Source: Lysobacter alkalisoli
Lineage (GTDB): Bacteria; Pseudomonadota; Gammaproteobacteria; Xanthomonadales; Xanthomonadaceae
Length of the DNA: 64,000 nucleotides
Assembly: GCF_006547045.1 (NCBI RefSeq)
Contig: NZ_CP041242.1
Location: 1,622,001 to 1,686,000, forward strand
Direction: 5' to 3'
The position numbers and the translations under genes were made by a program. The notes under the pieces were generated by a model. The model worked only from the letters and a program-made list of their open reading frames with translations. It was not told the origin of the DNA and searched no databases. Positions 48,502-59,568 of this stretch are shown here, piece by piece (position 1 is the stretch's first letter; each line of letters begins with the position of its first letter).

Positions 48502-49470
48502 ATGAGCTGGCAGCCGTCGGCCTCGTTCGATGCCCTGCGCCTGCGCGCGAAACTCAACGCATTGATCCGTGCGTTCTTCGCCGAGCGCGACGTCGTCGAG
48601 GTCGAAACGCCAGTGATGTCACTGGCCGGTAACACCGATCCGAACATCGCGTCGTTCTCGTTGGAGTTCAGTGGCCGTACCGACGGTGCGCCACGCACGC
48701 GCTGGCTGCGCACTTCGCCGGAGTTCCCGCTCAAGCGCCTGGTCGCGGCCGGCTTCGGCGACTGCTACGAGCTGGGCCGGGTGTTCCGCGATGGCGAGGC
48801 CGGAGGCCGCCACAACCCCGAGTTCACGATGCTCGAGTGGTACCGCACAGGCTGGGATCATCGCCGGTTGTTGACCGAGACCGCCGAGCTGGTGCAGGCG
48901 GCTCTGTTCCTGGTCGGCCGCGGCGCGGAGTTTGAGCAGATCGGCTACCACGAACTGTACCGACAGCGTCTGGGTATCGACCCCTCCTCCTCCAGCATCG
49001 AGATGCTGCGCGATGCCCTCGGCGATGCGCACATCGACCCCGAAGGCCTGACACGTGATGACTGGCTGGACCTGCTGATGACCCATCGCCTGCAGCCGGC
49101 ATTCCCGGTCGACCAGTTGCTGGCCGTCGTGGACTATCCGGCTTCGCAATGCGCGCTGGCGCGGGTGCGTGAGGATGACCCACCCGTAGCCGAACGCTTC
49201 GAGCTGTACCTGGGGCCACTGGAACTGGCCAATGGTTACCACGAACTCGCCGATGCAGGTGAGCAAAGGCGCCGTTTCGAGCGGGACCAGGCGGTGCGCG
49301 GGCAGCGCGAACAGACAGCTCCTCCGATCGACGGACACCTGCTGGCCGCGCTGGGGTCCGGCTTTCCGGACTGTGCAGGCGTCGCCCTGGGCGTGGACCG
49401 GCTGCTGATGGCCATGCTGGCCACCGACCGGATTGCCGATGTGCTGGCGTTTGCGTTTCCGCGGGCTTGA
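48502..49470 (+). CDS. epmA: EpmA, elongation factor P (R)-beta-lysine ligase
   Basis: 322-residue class II lysyl-tRNA-synthetase-like enzyme lacking the anticodon domain (PoxA/GenX/YjeA). It attaches (R)-beta-lysine to EF-P. Motifs: VEVETPVMS, RWLRTSPEFPLKRLVAAGFGDCYELGRVFRDGEAGGRHNPEFTMLEWY (motif 2), and ALGVDRLLMAML (motif 3). I chose the ATG at 48502 because MSWQPSAS matches the family N-terminus; an ATG at 48460 overlapping ligA is possible. EF-P itself and EpmB are not in the window. Confidence 0.92.
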   Translation: MSWQPSASFDALRLRAKLNALIRAFFAERDVVEVETPVMSLAGNTDPNIASFSLEFSGRTDGAPRTRWLRTSPEFPLKRLVAAGFGDCYELGRVFRDGEAGGRHNPEFTMLEWYRTGWDHRRLLTETAELVQAALFLVGRGAEFEQIGYHELYRQRLGIDPSSSSIEMLRDALGDAHIDPEGLTRDDWLDLLMTHRLQPAFPVDQLLAVVDYPASQCALARVREDDPPVAERFELYLGPLELANGYHELADAGEQRRRFERDQAVRGQREQTAPPIDGHLLAALGSGFPDCAGVALGVDRLLMAMLATDRIADVLAFAFPRA

Positions 49471-49627
49471 ATGGTCCCGGATAGCGATTTTTTTCAAGTG
49501 GTCTTGCTATGGTGCGGTCGTTCAGGACGCGTTCGCGTTCAGTCGAGGGCAGCACGTGTGGATTCAGCTGGAAGGGGTAACGTAGCTGTATGTCCGGACG
49601 GCATTGCCAGGTCAGAGGAGGGGAGTG

Positions 49628-50428
49628 ATGGTTGCCATGACGCGTGTGATGAAGCGTGCCCTTGCCACCGTGGCCGTGATGATGGTCGCCGGTTGCATCT
49701 ACGACCCGATGTATGGCGGCGGTGCCGGCTATCCCGGCAGCGGCCATCCCTATCCCGGGGGTGGTTATCCATCTTATCCGGGGGGCTATCCCGGCAGTGG
49801 CTACGACCGCACTTTCCGTTGCGAATCGAGCGACAACCGTACCCGCCGCTGCAGGGTCGATACGTCCGGTGGCGTGCGCCTTGTACGCCGGCTTTCAGAC
49901 TCCCCATGCATCCAGGGGCGTACCTGGGGCGTCGATCGCGATGGCGTCTGGGTGACCAATGGCTGTCGGGGCGAGTTCGTGGCCGGCTACGGTGGCGATC
50001 GGCCGGGCTACGGTCAGGGCTCCGGACTGGTGCGCTGCGAGTCGAACGACAACCGCGTCCGGCGTTGCGCGGCCAATACCCGGGGCGGCGTACAGCTGGT
50101 CCGCCAGCTGTCGTCCAAACCCTGCACCCAGGATCGGACCTGGGGTCATGATCGGGACTCGATCTGGGTTTCCAACGGATGCCGCGCGGAGTTCGCCACC
50201 GGTCGAGGCAGTGGCGGTGGGCATCGTCCCGACCCCGGTCACTCGCAGACCGTCCGCTGTGAATCCAGGGACGACCGCCAGCGCCGCTGCAATGTGCAGG
50301 TACGCAACGAGGTGGTCCTGATCCGCCAGTTGTCGCGTTCGGCCTGCATCCGCGGCACCAGCTGGGGCTGGGACCGCAGCGGGATCTGGGTCAGCGGCGG
50401 TTGTCGCGGGGAATTCAGCGTCCGCTGA
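49628..50428 (+). CDS. DUF3011 triple-repeat lipoprotein
   Basis: 266 residues. A signal with lipobox MVAGC (C18 or so) is followed by a Gly/Pro/Tyr-rich spacer (YPGSGHPYPGGGYPSYPGGY) and three copies of a roughly 60-residue DUF3011 module. Each module has the pattern RCES.D.R.RRC ... L.R.LS...C....W......WV..GCR.EF, giving four cysteines per module, possibly two disulfides. Secreted or outer-membrane location. Function unknown; DUF3011 proteins resemble lectin-like or protease-inhibitor-like repeats, but that is not established. A strong GGAGGGGA precedes the ATG. Confidence 0.8.
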   Translation: MVAMTRVMKRALATVAVMMVAGCIYDPMYGGGAGYPGSGHPYPGGGYPSYPGGYPGSGYDRTFRCESSDNRTRRCRVDTSGGVRLVRRLSDSPCIQGRTWGVDRDGVWVTNGCRGEFVAGYGGDRPGYGQGSGLVRCESNDNRVRRCAANTRGGVQLVRQLSSKPCTQDRTWGHDRDSIWVSNGCRAEFATGRGSGGGHRPDPGHSQTVRCESRDDRQRRCNVQVRNEVVLIRQLSRSACIRGTSWGWDRSGIWVSGGCRGEFSVR

Positions 50429-50453
50429 CATGTCCGCCCGGTAAACTGGCCCG

Positions 50454-51512
50454 ATGAGCCAGGACATCGATTTCGACCGCTACGACCGCGTCCGCCCGAT
50501 CCGCTGGACCGGAGACGCCCTTGAACTGCTGGACCAGCGCAAGCTGCCATTCCAGGTGGAATACGTGCGCTGCGAGGACAGCGATGCGGTCGCCGACGCA
50601 ATCCGCGCCCTGACCGTGCGAGGTGCGCCGGCGATCGGCATCTCCGCGGCCTGGGGAGTGGTGCTGGCGGCGAGGGGGGTCGATGCCGCCGACGGCGCCG
50701 AAGCCGCCTCGAAACTCGAACCCGCAATGCAGCGCCTCAACGCCGCCCGCCCGACCGCGGTCAACCTGGCCTGGGCGCTGGCGCGCATGCGGCGTGCGCT
50801 GGATGGCAGCGGCAGCGATTGGCGCGAGCGGCTTGAACGCGAGGCGCAGAACATCGCCGATGAAGACCTGGCCGCCAACCGCCACATGGGCGCGCTGGGC
50901 GCGGCGCTGATCGCGCCCGGCAGCGGGGTGATGACCCATTGCAATACCGGCTCGTTGGCCACCGCCGGTTTTGGCACTGCGCTGGGCGTGATCCGCGCCG
51001 GCGTGGCCCTGGGCCTGATCGGCAAGGTCTACGCCGGTGAGACCCGGCCGTGGCTGCAGGGTGCGCGGCTGACGTCATGGGAGCTGCAGCAGGACGGCAT
51101 CGCCCCGACCCTGGTTGCCGATGCCGCAGCGGCGCACCTGATGAAGGGTGGGGCGGTGCAGTGGGTGATCGTCGGCGCCGACCGGATCTGCGCCAACGGC
51201 GACACCGCCAACAAGATCGGCACCTACCAGCTCGCCATCGCCGCCCGCCACCACGGGGCGAAGTTCATGGTGGTGGCACCGTCCTCGACGGTCGACATGG
51301 ATACCCCGTCCGGCGACGGGATCGAGATCGAGGAGCGCGACCCGGGCGAGATGTTCGCGATCGGCGGGGTGCGTACCGCCGCGCCCGATATCGAAGCCTG
51401 GAACCCGGTGTTCGACGTCACCCCGCATGCGCTGATCGATGCGATCGTGACCGAGAAGGGCGTGATCGAGCGCCCCGACGCGGCCGCCATGCGCGCGGCC
51501 TTCGGCCACTGA
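50454..51512 (+). CDS. mtnA: MtnA, methylthioribose-1-phosphate isomerase
   Basis: 352 residues. It isomerises 5-methylthioribose-1-phosphate to the ribulose form in the methionine salvage pathway. Family motifs: [10 protein letters not shown], active-site cysteine in [11 protein letters not shown] (C163) and aspartate in [19 protein letters not shown] (D243). Homologous to eIF2B alpha. In Pseudomonas mtnA is likewise directly before gyrA. It starts 25 bases after the DUF3011 gene, so the two may be co-transcribed. Confidence 0.95.
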   Translation: MSQDIDFDRYDRVRPIRWTGDALELLDQRKLPFQVEYVRCEDSDAVADAIRALTVRGAPAIGISAAWGVVLAARGVDAADGAEAASKLEPAMQRLNAARPTAVNLAWALARMRRALDGSGSDWRERLEREAQNIADEDLAANRHMGALGAALIAPGSGVMTHCNTGSLATAGFGTALGVIRAGVALGLIGKVYAGETRPWLQGARLTSWELQQDGIAPTLVADAAAAHLMKGGAVQWVIVGADRICANGDTANKIGTYQLAIAARHHGAKFMVVAPSSTVDMDTPSGDGIEIEERDPGEMFAIGGVRTAAPDIEAWNPVFDVTPHALIDAIVTEKGVIERPDAAAMRAAFGH

Positions 51513-51724
51513 GGCCACGTGCGGCGGTGCGACCCCCGCGCCGAACCGCAAGTCATTGTTTCTGCCTGAAATTAAGGCATGCGCGAGCGTGCGTGAAACC
51601 CGTCTTCGTGGTAATATTTCACGTCTTTTTGATGGCGCCCGCGCGCGTCGTCCCGGGCACCGCCATGGCGGCCTGTCCGAGGGCGTTCCCGGGTACCTGA
51701 TCCACCGCCCAACACGGAACCCTG

Positions 51725-54345
<2,621 letters not shown>

Positions 54346-54368
54346 GCCTGAGCGGACCTGCCATGAAA

Positions 54369-54392
54369 ACGCCGCCTCCGGGCGGCGTTTTT
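54369..54392 (+). terminator. Intrinsic terminator of gyrA
   Basis: A perfect 8-base GC-rich stem (ACGCCGCC 54369-54376 / GGCGGCGT 54381-54388), a four-base TCCG loop and a run of five T. It lies about 25 bases after the gyrA stop codon. Confidence 0.9.
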
Positions 54393-54465
54393 CTTTCGGG
54401 CTCCGTTGTCGGAAAGCAACTGTATTTTCACCGGGGCGGTACGGTGCCCGGGCGCAATGCAGGTC

Positions 54466-54471
54466 TATACT
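54466..54471 (+). promoter_or_regulatory. Possible -10 of the alpha-2-macroglobulin gene
   Basis: TATACT about 40 bases before the ATG and just after the gyrA terminator; no clear -35. Confidence 0.35.
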
Positions 54472-54510
54472 TGCCTCCACTCAGGAAAGGAATCAAAGGG
54501 GAGTCCGACG

Positions 54511-57500
54511 ATGGGAACCAGATGTCTTCGCGCATTGCCGGCAGTCTTCGCGCTGCTCTGTATCGTTCTGCTGCTGCCTGCCTGCGGACGCAATACGGAC
54601 GGCCAGTTGCCAGCCGCCAGCGGTAAGGCGATCGAGGTGCAGGTGGCGGCGATCGAGGGCTTCGCCCTTGCCTCGGCCTATCCGGACCAGCATGACGGGC
54701 AGCTTGCCATCGCACTCGAATTCAGCCAGCCGCTGGTCGGGGCACAGGACTTCGACGAGCTGATCGCGGTCGCCAGCGACAAGGGGGCGACGGTGTCCGG
54801 CAGTTGGGTGCTGGATGACGGCGGCAAAGTGCTGCGTTTCCCTCATGTCGAGGCCGGCAAGGACTACAAGATCACGATCAAGGCTGGCTTGACCGCTGCA
54901 GATGGCGACCGTCTGGGCCAGGAGATCGAGAGGACTGTCTCTACTGGTCCGCTCGACCCCGTGGTCGGCTTCGCCTCGCAGGGCAGCGTGCTGCCGGCGC
55001 GCGAGAGCCGTGGCTTGCCGGTGGTGTCGGTCAACGTGGACGAGGTGGATGTCGAGTTCCTGCGCGTGCACGAGAAGTCGTTGCCGCAGTTCTTCAGCGA
55101 ATACCAGCGCGGTGGGCGCCGCAGTGGCTGGAGTCTGGACGCCGACTATGGCAGCAACACGCCACTCGGGAAGCTGGCCGAGTCCGTCTACGCCAACCGC
55201 TTCGTGCTCGGCGGCAAGCCCAACGAGCGCGTGCTGACCCATCTGCCGTTGCAGGAAATCAAGGAACTGCAGGAACCGGGCCTGTATTTCGCGGTGATGC
55301 GGCGCGTGGGCCGGTTCAGCGACCAGTACGAGACCGCGTTCTTCACCGTCAGCGACCTGGGTCTTCACGCTCGCGCGTACAAGGACAAGCTGTTCGTGCA
55401 TGTCGCTTCGCTGGCCAACGGGGCGCCGGTCGGCAGTGTCGACCTGCGCATCCTCAACGGTCGCGGCGAGCCGGTATTCAAGGGCGAAACCGACCGCCAT
55501 GGCAATGCCATGCTCGACTACAAGATGGTGGCCGACCACGTGCTGATCGCCGGGCGTGGCGGCGATGTGTCGATGCTGCCGTTCAATCAGCCGGCGTTGG
55601 ACCTGTCGGAATTCGCCGTCGCCGGGCGCGTGCAGGCCTGGTTCGACGTATTCGCCTGGTCCGGTCGCGATCTGTACCGGCCCGGCGAGACGGTGCGGGT
55701 GTCCGCATTGCTGCGCGACCAGGACGGCAAGCCACTGGCCGACGCGGACAAGGCGCGGCAGCCACTATACGTGCGCTACGTGCAGCCCGACGGCAAGACC
55801 CTGATCGAAACCGCACTCGAACCCGATGCGCAGGGCTATGTCCGCCATGAGCAGATCATTCCGTCCGATGCCGCGACCGGTCGCTGGAAGATCGAGTTCC
55901 GCAGCGACCCGGCCAGCAAGGAGGCGGTGCAGGGAATGACCCTGCGGATCGAGGAATTCCTGCCCGAACGGATGAAGCTCGATCTCGACAGCCCGCAGAA
56001 GACCCTCAAACCCGGCGAACCGTTCAGGCTCAAGGCGACCGGTGCCTATCTGTATGGCGCGTCCGCGGCCGGCAATCGCTTCACAGCCAAGCTTGCGGTG
56101 GCGGTGGAGCAGCACCCGCTCGATGGCATGCCCGGCTGGTTCTTCGGCGACCCGACCGTGTCGCTGCCGCGCGAGGCGAAGGAGGTTGTCGATACCGAAC
56201 TCGGCGCCGACGGCACCTTCGAAAAAGACATTCCGTTGCCCGCGGAGGCCAAGCCGACCACGCCGATCGCCGCGATCGTGTCGGGCAGCCTGTTCGAGAC
56301 CGGTGGCCGCAGCGTCAACCGCAATCTCAAGCGTGTGCTGTGGCCGGCCGAGGCGCTGGTCGGCGTGCGCCCGCTATTCGACGACAAGGACGGCACCGAC
56401 GCCAATGCCAAGGCCGGCTTCGAGCTGACCCGCGTCGGCGCCGATGGCCAGCCGCGTCCCGGCAAGGATCTGCGGGTCACTCTTGTGCGCGAGCGACGCA
56501 CCTATTTCTGGAGCCATGATGACGAGCGTGGCTGGGATTACGATTTCACCCGTCGCTTCGAGGACGTCCAGACCCGCGAGGTTGCCCTCGGCGAATCGCC
56601 GCAGCGGATCGACTTCGACGTGGAGTGGGGTGAGTACCGTGTCGACGTGTTCGACCCGGCCACACAGCTGACCACGCGCTACCCGTTCACTGCCGGCTGG
56701 AGCTGGAGCGACGACAACCGTGGCCTCGATGCGCGTCCTGACAAGGTCAAGCTCTCGCTCGACAAGACCGGCTACCGCGCCGGCGACACCCTGCGCGCCA
56801 CCCTGACCCCGCCGCACGAGGGCAAGGGCCTGGTGATGGTCGAAAGCGATCGCATGCTGTTCGTGAAGGGCATCGACGTGAAGGCCGGTACTACCATCGA
56901 CATCCCGGTCACCGAAGACTGGGAACGTCACGACGTCTACGTGACTGCGCTGGTGTTCCGTGGCGGCAGTGCGCCGAGCAAGGTTACGCCGGCGCGTGCC
57001 GTCGGCGTGGCCCATGTGCCGATGGACCGCAAGGAGCGCAAGGTCGCGGTCGGCCTGGTTTCGCCCGAGCTGATGCGACCGGAACGGGATCTGCCGGTCA
57101 CGGTGAGCGTGCCGCAGCTGGCCGGGAAGGATGCCTGGGTGACGCTGTCGGCGGTCGATGTCGGCATCCTCAACATCACCCGTTTCCCGGTGCCGGACGC
57201 ATCGGCGCATTTCTTCGCCCAGCGCCGGCTTGGCGTGGATGCCTACGACGTCTACGGCCGGGTGATCGAAAGCTTCGATGGCAGCGTGGCGCGTCTGCGC
57301 TTCGGTGGCGACATGGCGCTGCAACCGCTGGCCCAGGCGCGCCGGCCGACCGCGCGGGTGCTGACGGTCGACCTGTTTGCCGGCCCGGTCAAGCTCGACG
57401 GGCAAGGCAATGCTCGTATCAAGCTTCCAGTGCCGGACTTCAACGGCACCCTGCGGGTGTCGGCGCTGGTATTCTCCGGCGGCCATTACGGCAGCCACGC

Positions 57501-59448
57501 CCGCGAGACAGTGGTGCGCGCGCCGGTGCTGGCCGAGGCCAGCATCCCGCGCGTGCTGGCGCCGGGCGATCGCAGTCAGGTCACCCTCGACGTGCAGAAC
57601 TTCACCGGCAAGCCCGGTACCTTCAGGGTACAGGTCGACGGCATTGGTCCGGTCGCCATCGGCAACGGCAGCCGCAGCGTCGAGTTGAAGTCCGAAGGCA
57701 AGACCACGCTCGATTTCCCGCTGACCGCGCGGGAAGGCTACGAAGTGGCCCAGGTCCGCATCCGTGTGGACGGCAACGGCTACAAGGTCGACCGCAAGCA
57801 TGACCTGCCGGTGCGTGCGGCGTGGCCTTCGGTGCTGCGTGCCAGCACCCGGGTGCTGGATGAACTCGCGACGGTGCGTTTGCCGCCCGATCTTTCGGCC
57901 GGGCTGATGATGGGGTCGGTCAATGCCCGGCTGTCGGTCAGCGCACTGCCGCCGATCCCGTTCGCCAGTGCGCTGGAGGGGGCGCTCAAGTACCCGTACG
58001 GCTGTGCCGAGCAGACCACCAGCAAGGGGTATGCGGCGCTGGAGCTGGACGAGGGCACTGCACGCATGCTCGGCATCCAGGGCCTGGACGCGACCACGCG
58101 GCGCAACCGGATGGAAGGCGCATTCGCGCGCCTGGCCGGCATGCAGATCAGTTCCGGGCACTTCTCGATGTGGGGCAGCGGCGACTACGTCAATCCGCTG
58201 ATCACACCATACATCGTCGAGTTCCTGCTCGATGCGCGCGATGCCGGCTTCGACGTGCCCGATGCGATGCTGCAGAAGGCGCTCAAGGTGCTGGGCGAGG
58301 ACCTGCTGTCGGGCGGCCCGCCGTTCTTCGGCTACGACCGCCGCGATCATCTCAAGTTCGCCTACCAGGCCTACGCCGGTTACGCGCTGGCACGGGTCAA
58401 CCGCGCACCGCTGGGCACGTTGCGGGCACTGCATGACAACAACCGCGACAAGAGCCTGACCGGCCTGCCGTTGGTGCACCTGGGCCTCGCGCTGTCGCTG
58501 CAGGGCGACAAAGCCCGTGGCGCGAAGGCGATCGCCGAAGGCTTCGAGAAGGGCTCGGTACCGCGCCGCAGCTTCTATCTCGGCGACTACGGCAGCAGTG
58601 TCCGCGACGAGGCGCTGATGATCGCGCTGGTGCACAAGCATGACCTCGCGACGCCGGGCAATGACGCCCGTGCGCTCGACATCGGTCGCGAGATCGATGC
58701 CCGTCGCAGGGGCGGCTGGTTGTGGTTGAGCACGCAGGAGCAGGTCGCACTGGCACGCCTCGGCAAGGCGTTGATGGCCGACCAGAGCAACCGCATCTCC
58801 GGCGAATGGGCGGTCGGCGATGAGACCAGCGCGGTCGCGACCACTCGCTTCGTGAGTCGCGACTTCAACCATGAGGCGCTGCTGGCCGGTGTCGGCTTCA
58901 CCCCCGAAGGAAAGACGCCGCTGTACGCCACCTTCGAGGTTGCCGGCGTACCGCGGGCCGCGCCGGCACCGGACGAGTCGGCGATCAAGGTCACCCGCCG
59001 CTGGTACACGCCCGACGGCAAGCCGTGGAGTGGCGGTGCGCTGGAGGAGGGCGACGTGCTGATCGCGGCGGTCAGCGTCGTCGCCGATCAGGCGATGCCC
59101 GACGCGCTGCTGACCGACCTGCTGCCGGCCGGGCTCGAGATCGAGAACTTCAACCTGGCCGATTCGAAGCAACTGGCGGATGTGGTGATCGACGGCATCA
59201 CCCTCAGCGACCGCGAGCGTGCTGCCGAGGTCCGCCATGAAGAGTTCCGCGACGACCGTTACGTCGCCGCGCTCAAGCTCGACCGCGCCCGTACCGCCCG
59301 AGTGTTCTACATGGTCCGCGCGGTCACACCTGGCACCTACACCGTGCCGCCGCCGCTGGTCGAGGACATGTACCGTCCGGACCTGCGCGGTATCGGCCGG
59401 GCAGCACCGGCGACGGTGACCGTGGTGCCGCCGGGCGGAGGTGGCTAG
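54511..59448 (+). CDS. yfhM: Bacterial alpha-2-macroglobulin lipoprotein
   Basis: 1645 residues. Lipoprotein signal with LLPAC (C25), a chain of MG (macroglobulin) domains, a bait region and a thioester domain with the intact CAEQ motif (C1165-Q1168 in YPYGCAEQTTSKGYAAL). The thioester traps attacking proteases, guarding the periplasm or envelope. I chose the ATG at 54511 preceded by AAAGGGGAG; a longer frame upstream is unlikely. pbpC follows, the standard pairing (thought to repair peptidoglycan where alpha-2-macroglobulin acts). Confidence 0.93.
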   Translation: MGTRCLRALPAVFALLCIVLLLPACGRNTDGQLPAASGKAIEVQVAAIEGFALASAYPDQHDGQLAIALEFSQPLVGAQDFDELIAVASDKGATVSGSWVLDDGGKVLRFPHVEAGKDYKITIKAGLTAADGDRLGQEIERTVSTGPLDPVVGFASQGSVLPARESRGLPVVSVNVDEVDVEFLRVHEKSLPQFFSEYQRGGRRSGWSLDADYGSNTPLGKLAESVYANRFVLGGKPNERVLTHLPLQEIKELQEPGLYFAVMRRVGRFSDQYETAFFTVSDLGLHARAYKDKLFVHVASLANGAPVGSVDLRILNGRGEPVFKGETDRHGNAMLDYKMVADHVLIAGRGGDVSMLPFNQPALDLSEFAVAGRVQAWFDVFAWSGRDLYRPGETVRVSALLRDQDGKPLADADKARQPLYVRYVQPDGKTLIETALEPDAQGYVRHEQIIPSDAATGRWKIEFRSDPASKEAVQGMTLRIEEFLPERMKLDLDSPQKTLKPGEPFRLKATGAYLYGASAAGNRFTAKLAVAVEQHPLDGMPGWFFGDPTVSLPREAKEVVDTELGADGTFEKDIPLPAEAKPTTPIAAIVSGSLFETGGRSVNRNLKRVLWPAEALVGVRPLFDDKDGTDANAKAGFELTRVGADGQPRPGKDLRVTLVRERRTYFWSHDDERGWDYDFTRRFEDVQTREVALGESPQRIDFDVEWGEYRVDVFDPATQLTTRYPFTAGWSWSDDNRGLDARPDKVKLSLDKTGYRAGDTLRATLTPPHEGKGLVMVESDRMLFVKGIDVKAGTTIDIPVTEDWERHDVYVTALVFRGGSAPSKVTPARAVGVAHVPMDRKERKVAVGLVSPELMRPERDLPVTVSVPQLAGKDAWVTLSAVDVGILNITRFPVPDASAHFFAQRRLGVDAYDVYGRVIESFDGSVARLRFGGDMALQPLAQARRPTARVLTVDLFAGPVKLDGQGNARIKLPVPDFNGTLRVSALVFSGGHYGSHARETVVRAPVLAEASIPRVLAPGDRSQVTLDVQNFTGKPGTFRVQVDGIGPVAIGNGSRSVELKSEGKTTLDFPLTAREGYEVAQVRIRVDGNGYKVDRKHDLPVRAAWPSVLRASTRVLDELATVRLPPDLSAGLMMGSVNARLSVSALPPIPFASALEGALKYPYGCAEQTTSKGYAALELDEGTARMLGIQGLDATTRRNRMEGAFARLAGMQISSGHFSMWGSGDYVNPLITPYIVEFLLDARDAGFDVPDAMLQKALKVLGEDLLSGGPPFFGYDRRDHLKFAYQAYAGYALARVNRAPLGTLRALHDNNRDKSLTGLPLVHLGLALSLQGDKARGAKAIAEGFEKGSVPRRSFYLGDYGSSVRDEALMIALVHKHDLATPGNDARALDIGREIDARRRGGWLWLSTQEQVALARLGKALMADQSNRISGEWAVGDETSAVATTRFVSRDFNHEALLAGVGFTPEGKTPLYATFEVAGVPRAAPAPDESAIKVTRRWYTPDGKPWSGGALEEGDVLIAAVSVVADQAMPDALLTDLLPAGLEIENFNLADSKQLADVVIDGITLSDRERAAEVRHEEFRDDRYVAALKLDRARTARVFYMVRAVTPGTYTVPPPLVEDMYRPDLRGIGRAAPATVTVVPPGGGG

Positions 59449-59473
59449 GCGCGCGAAGTCGCATGACCCTCAC

Positions 59474-59508
59474 GGCTCCTTCTGCCCGTACAGCAGGCAG
59501 GGGGAGCC
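59474..59508. other. Stem-loop between alpha-2-macroglobulin and pbpC genes
   Basis: GGCTCC (59474-59479) pairs with GGAGCC (59503-59508), and CTGCC (59482-59486) with GGCAG (59496-59500), around a nine-base loop. There is no strong T tract. It may attenuate or stabilise the pbpC transcript. Confidence 0.45.
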
Positions 59509-59568
59509 GGGATTCTCCCTTTGATGTCGAGGAGGGAGGAGGCGTCGATCGAACGCCTGCAGCAGCAC

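Noticed and set aside
56374..59238. 954-codon minus-strand frame over the alpha-2-macroglobulin gene
   Set aside because: Shadow frame; the plus strand has the lipobox and thioester motif.
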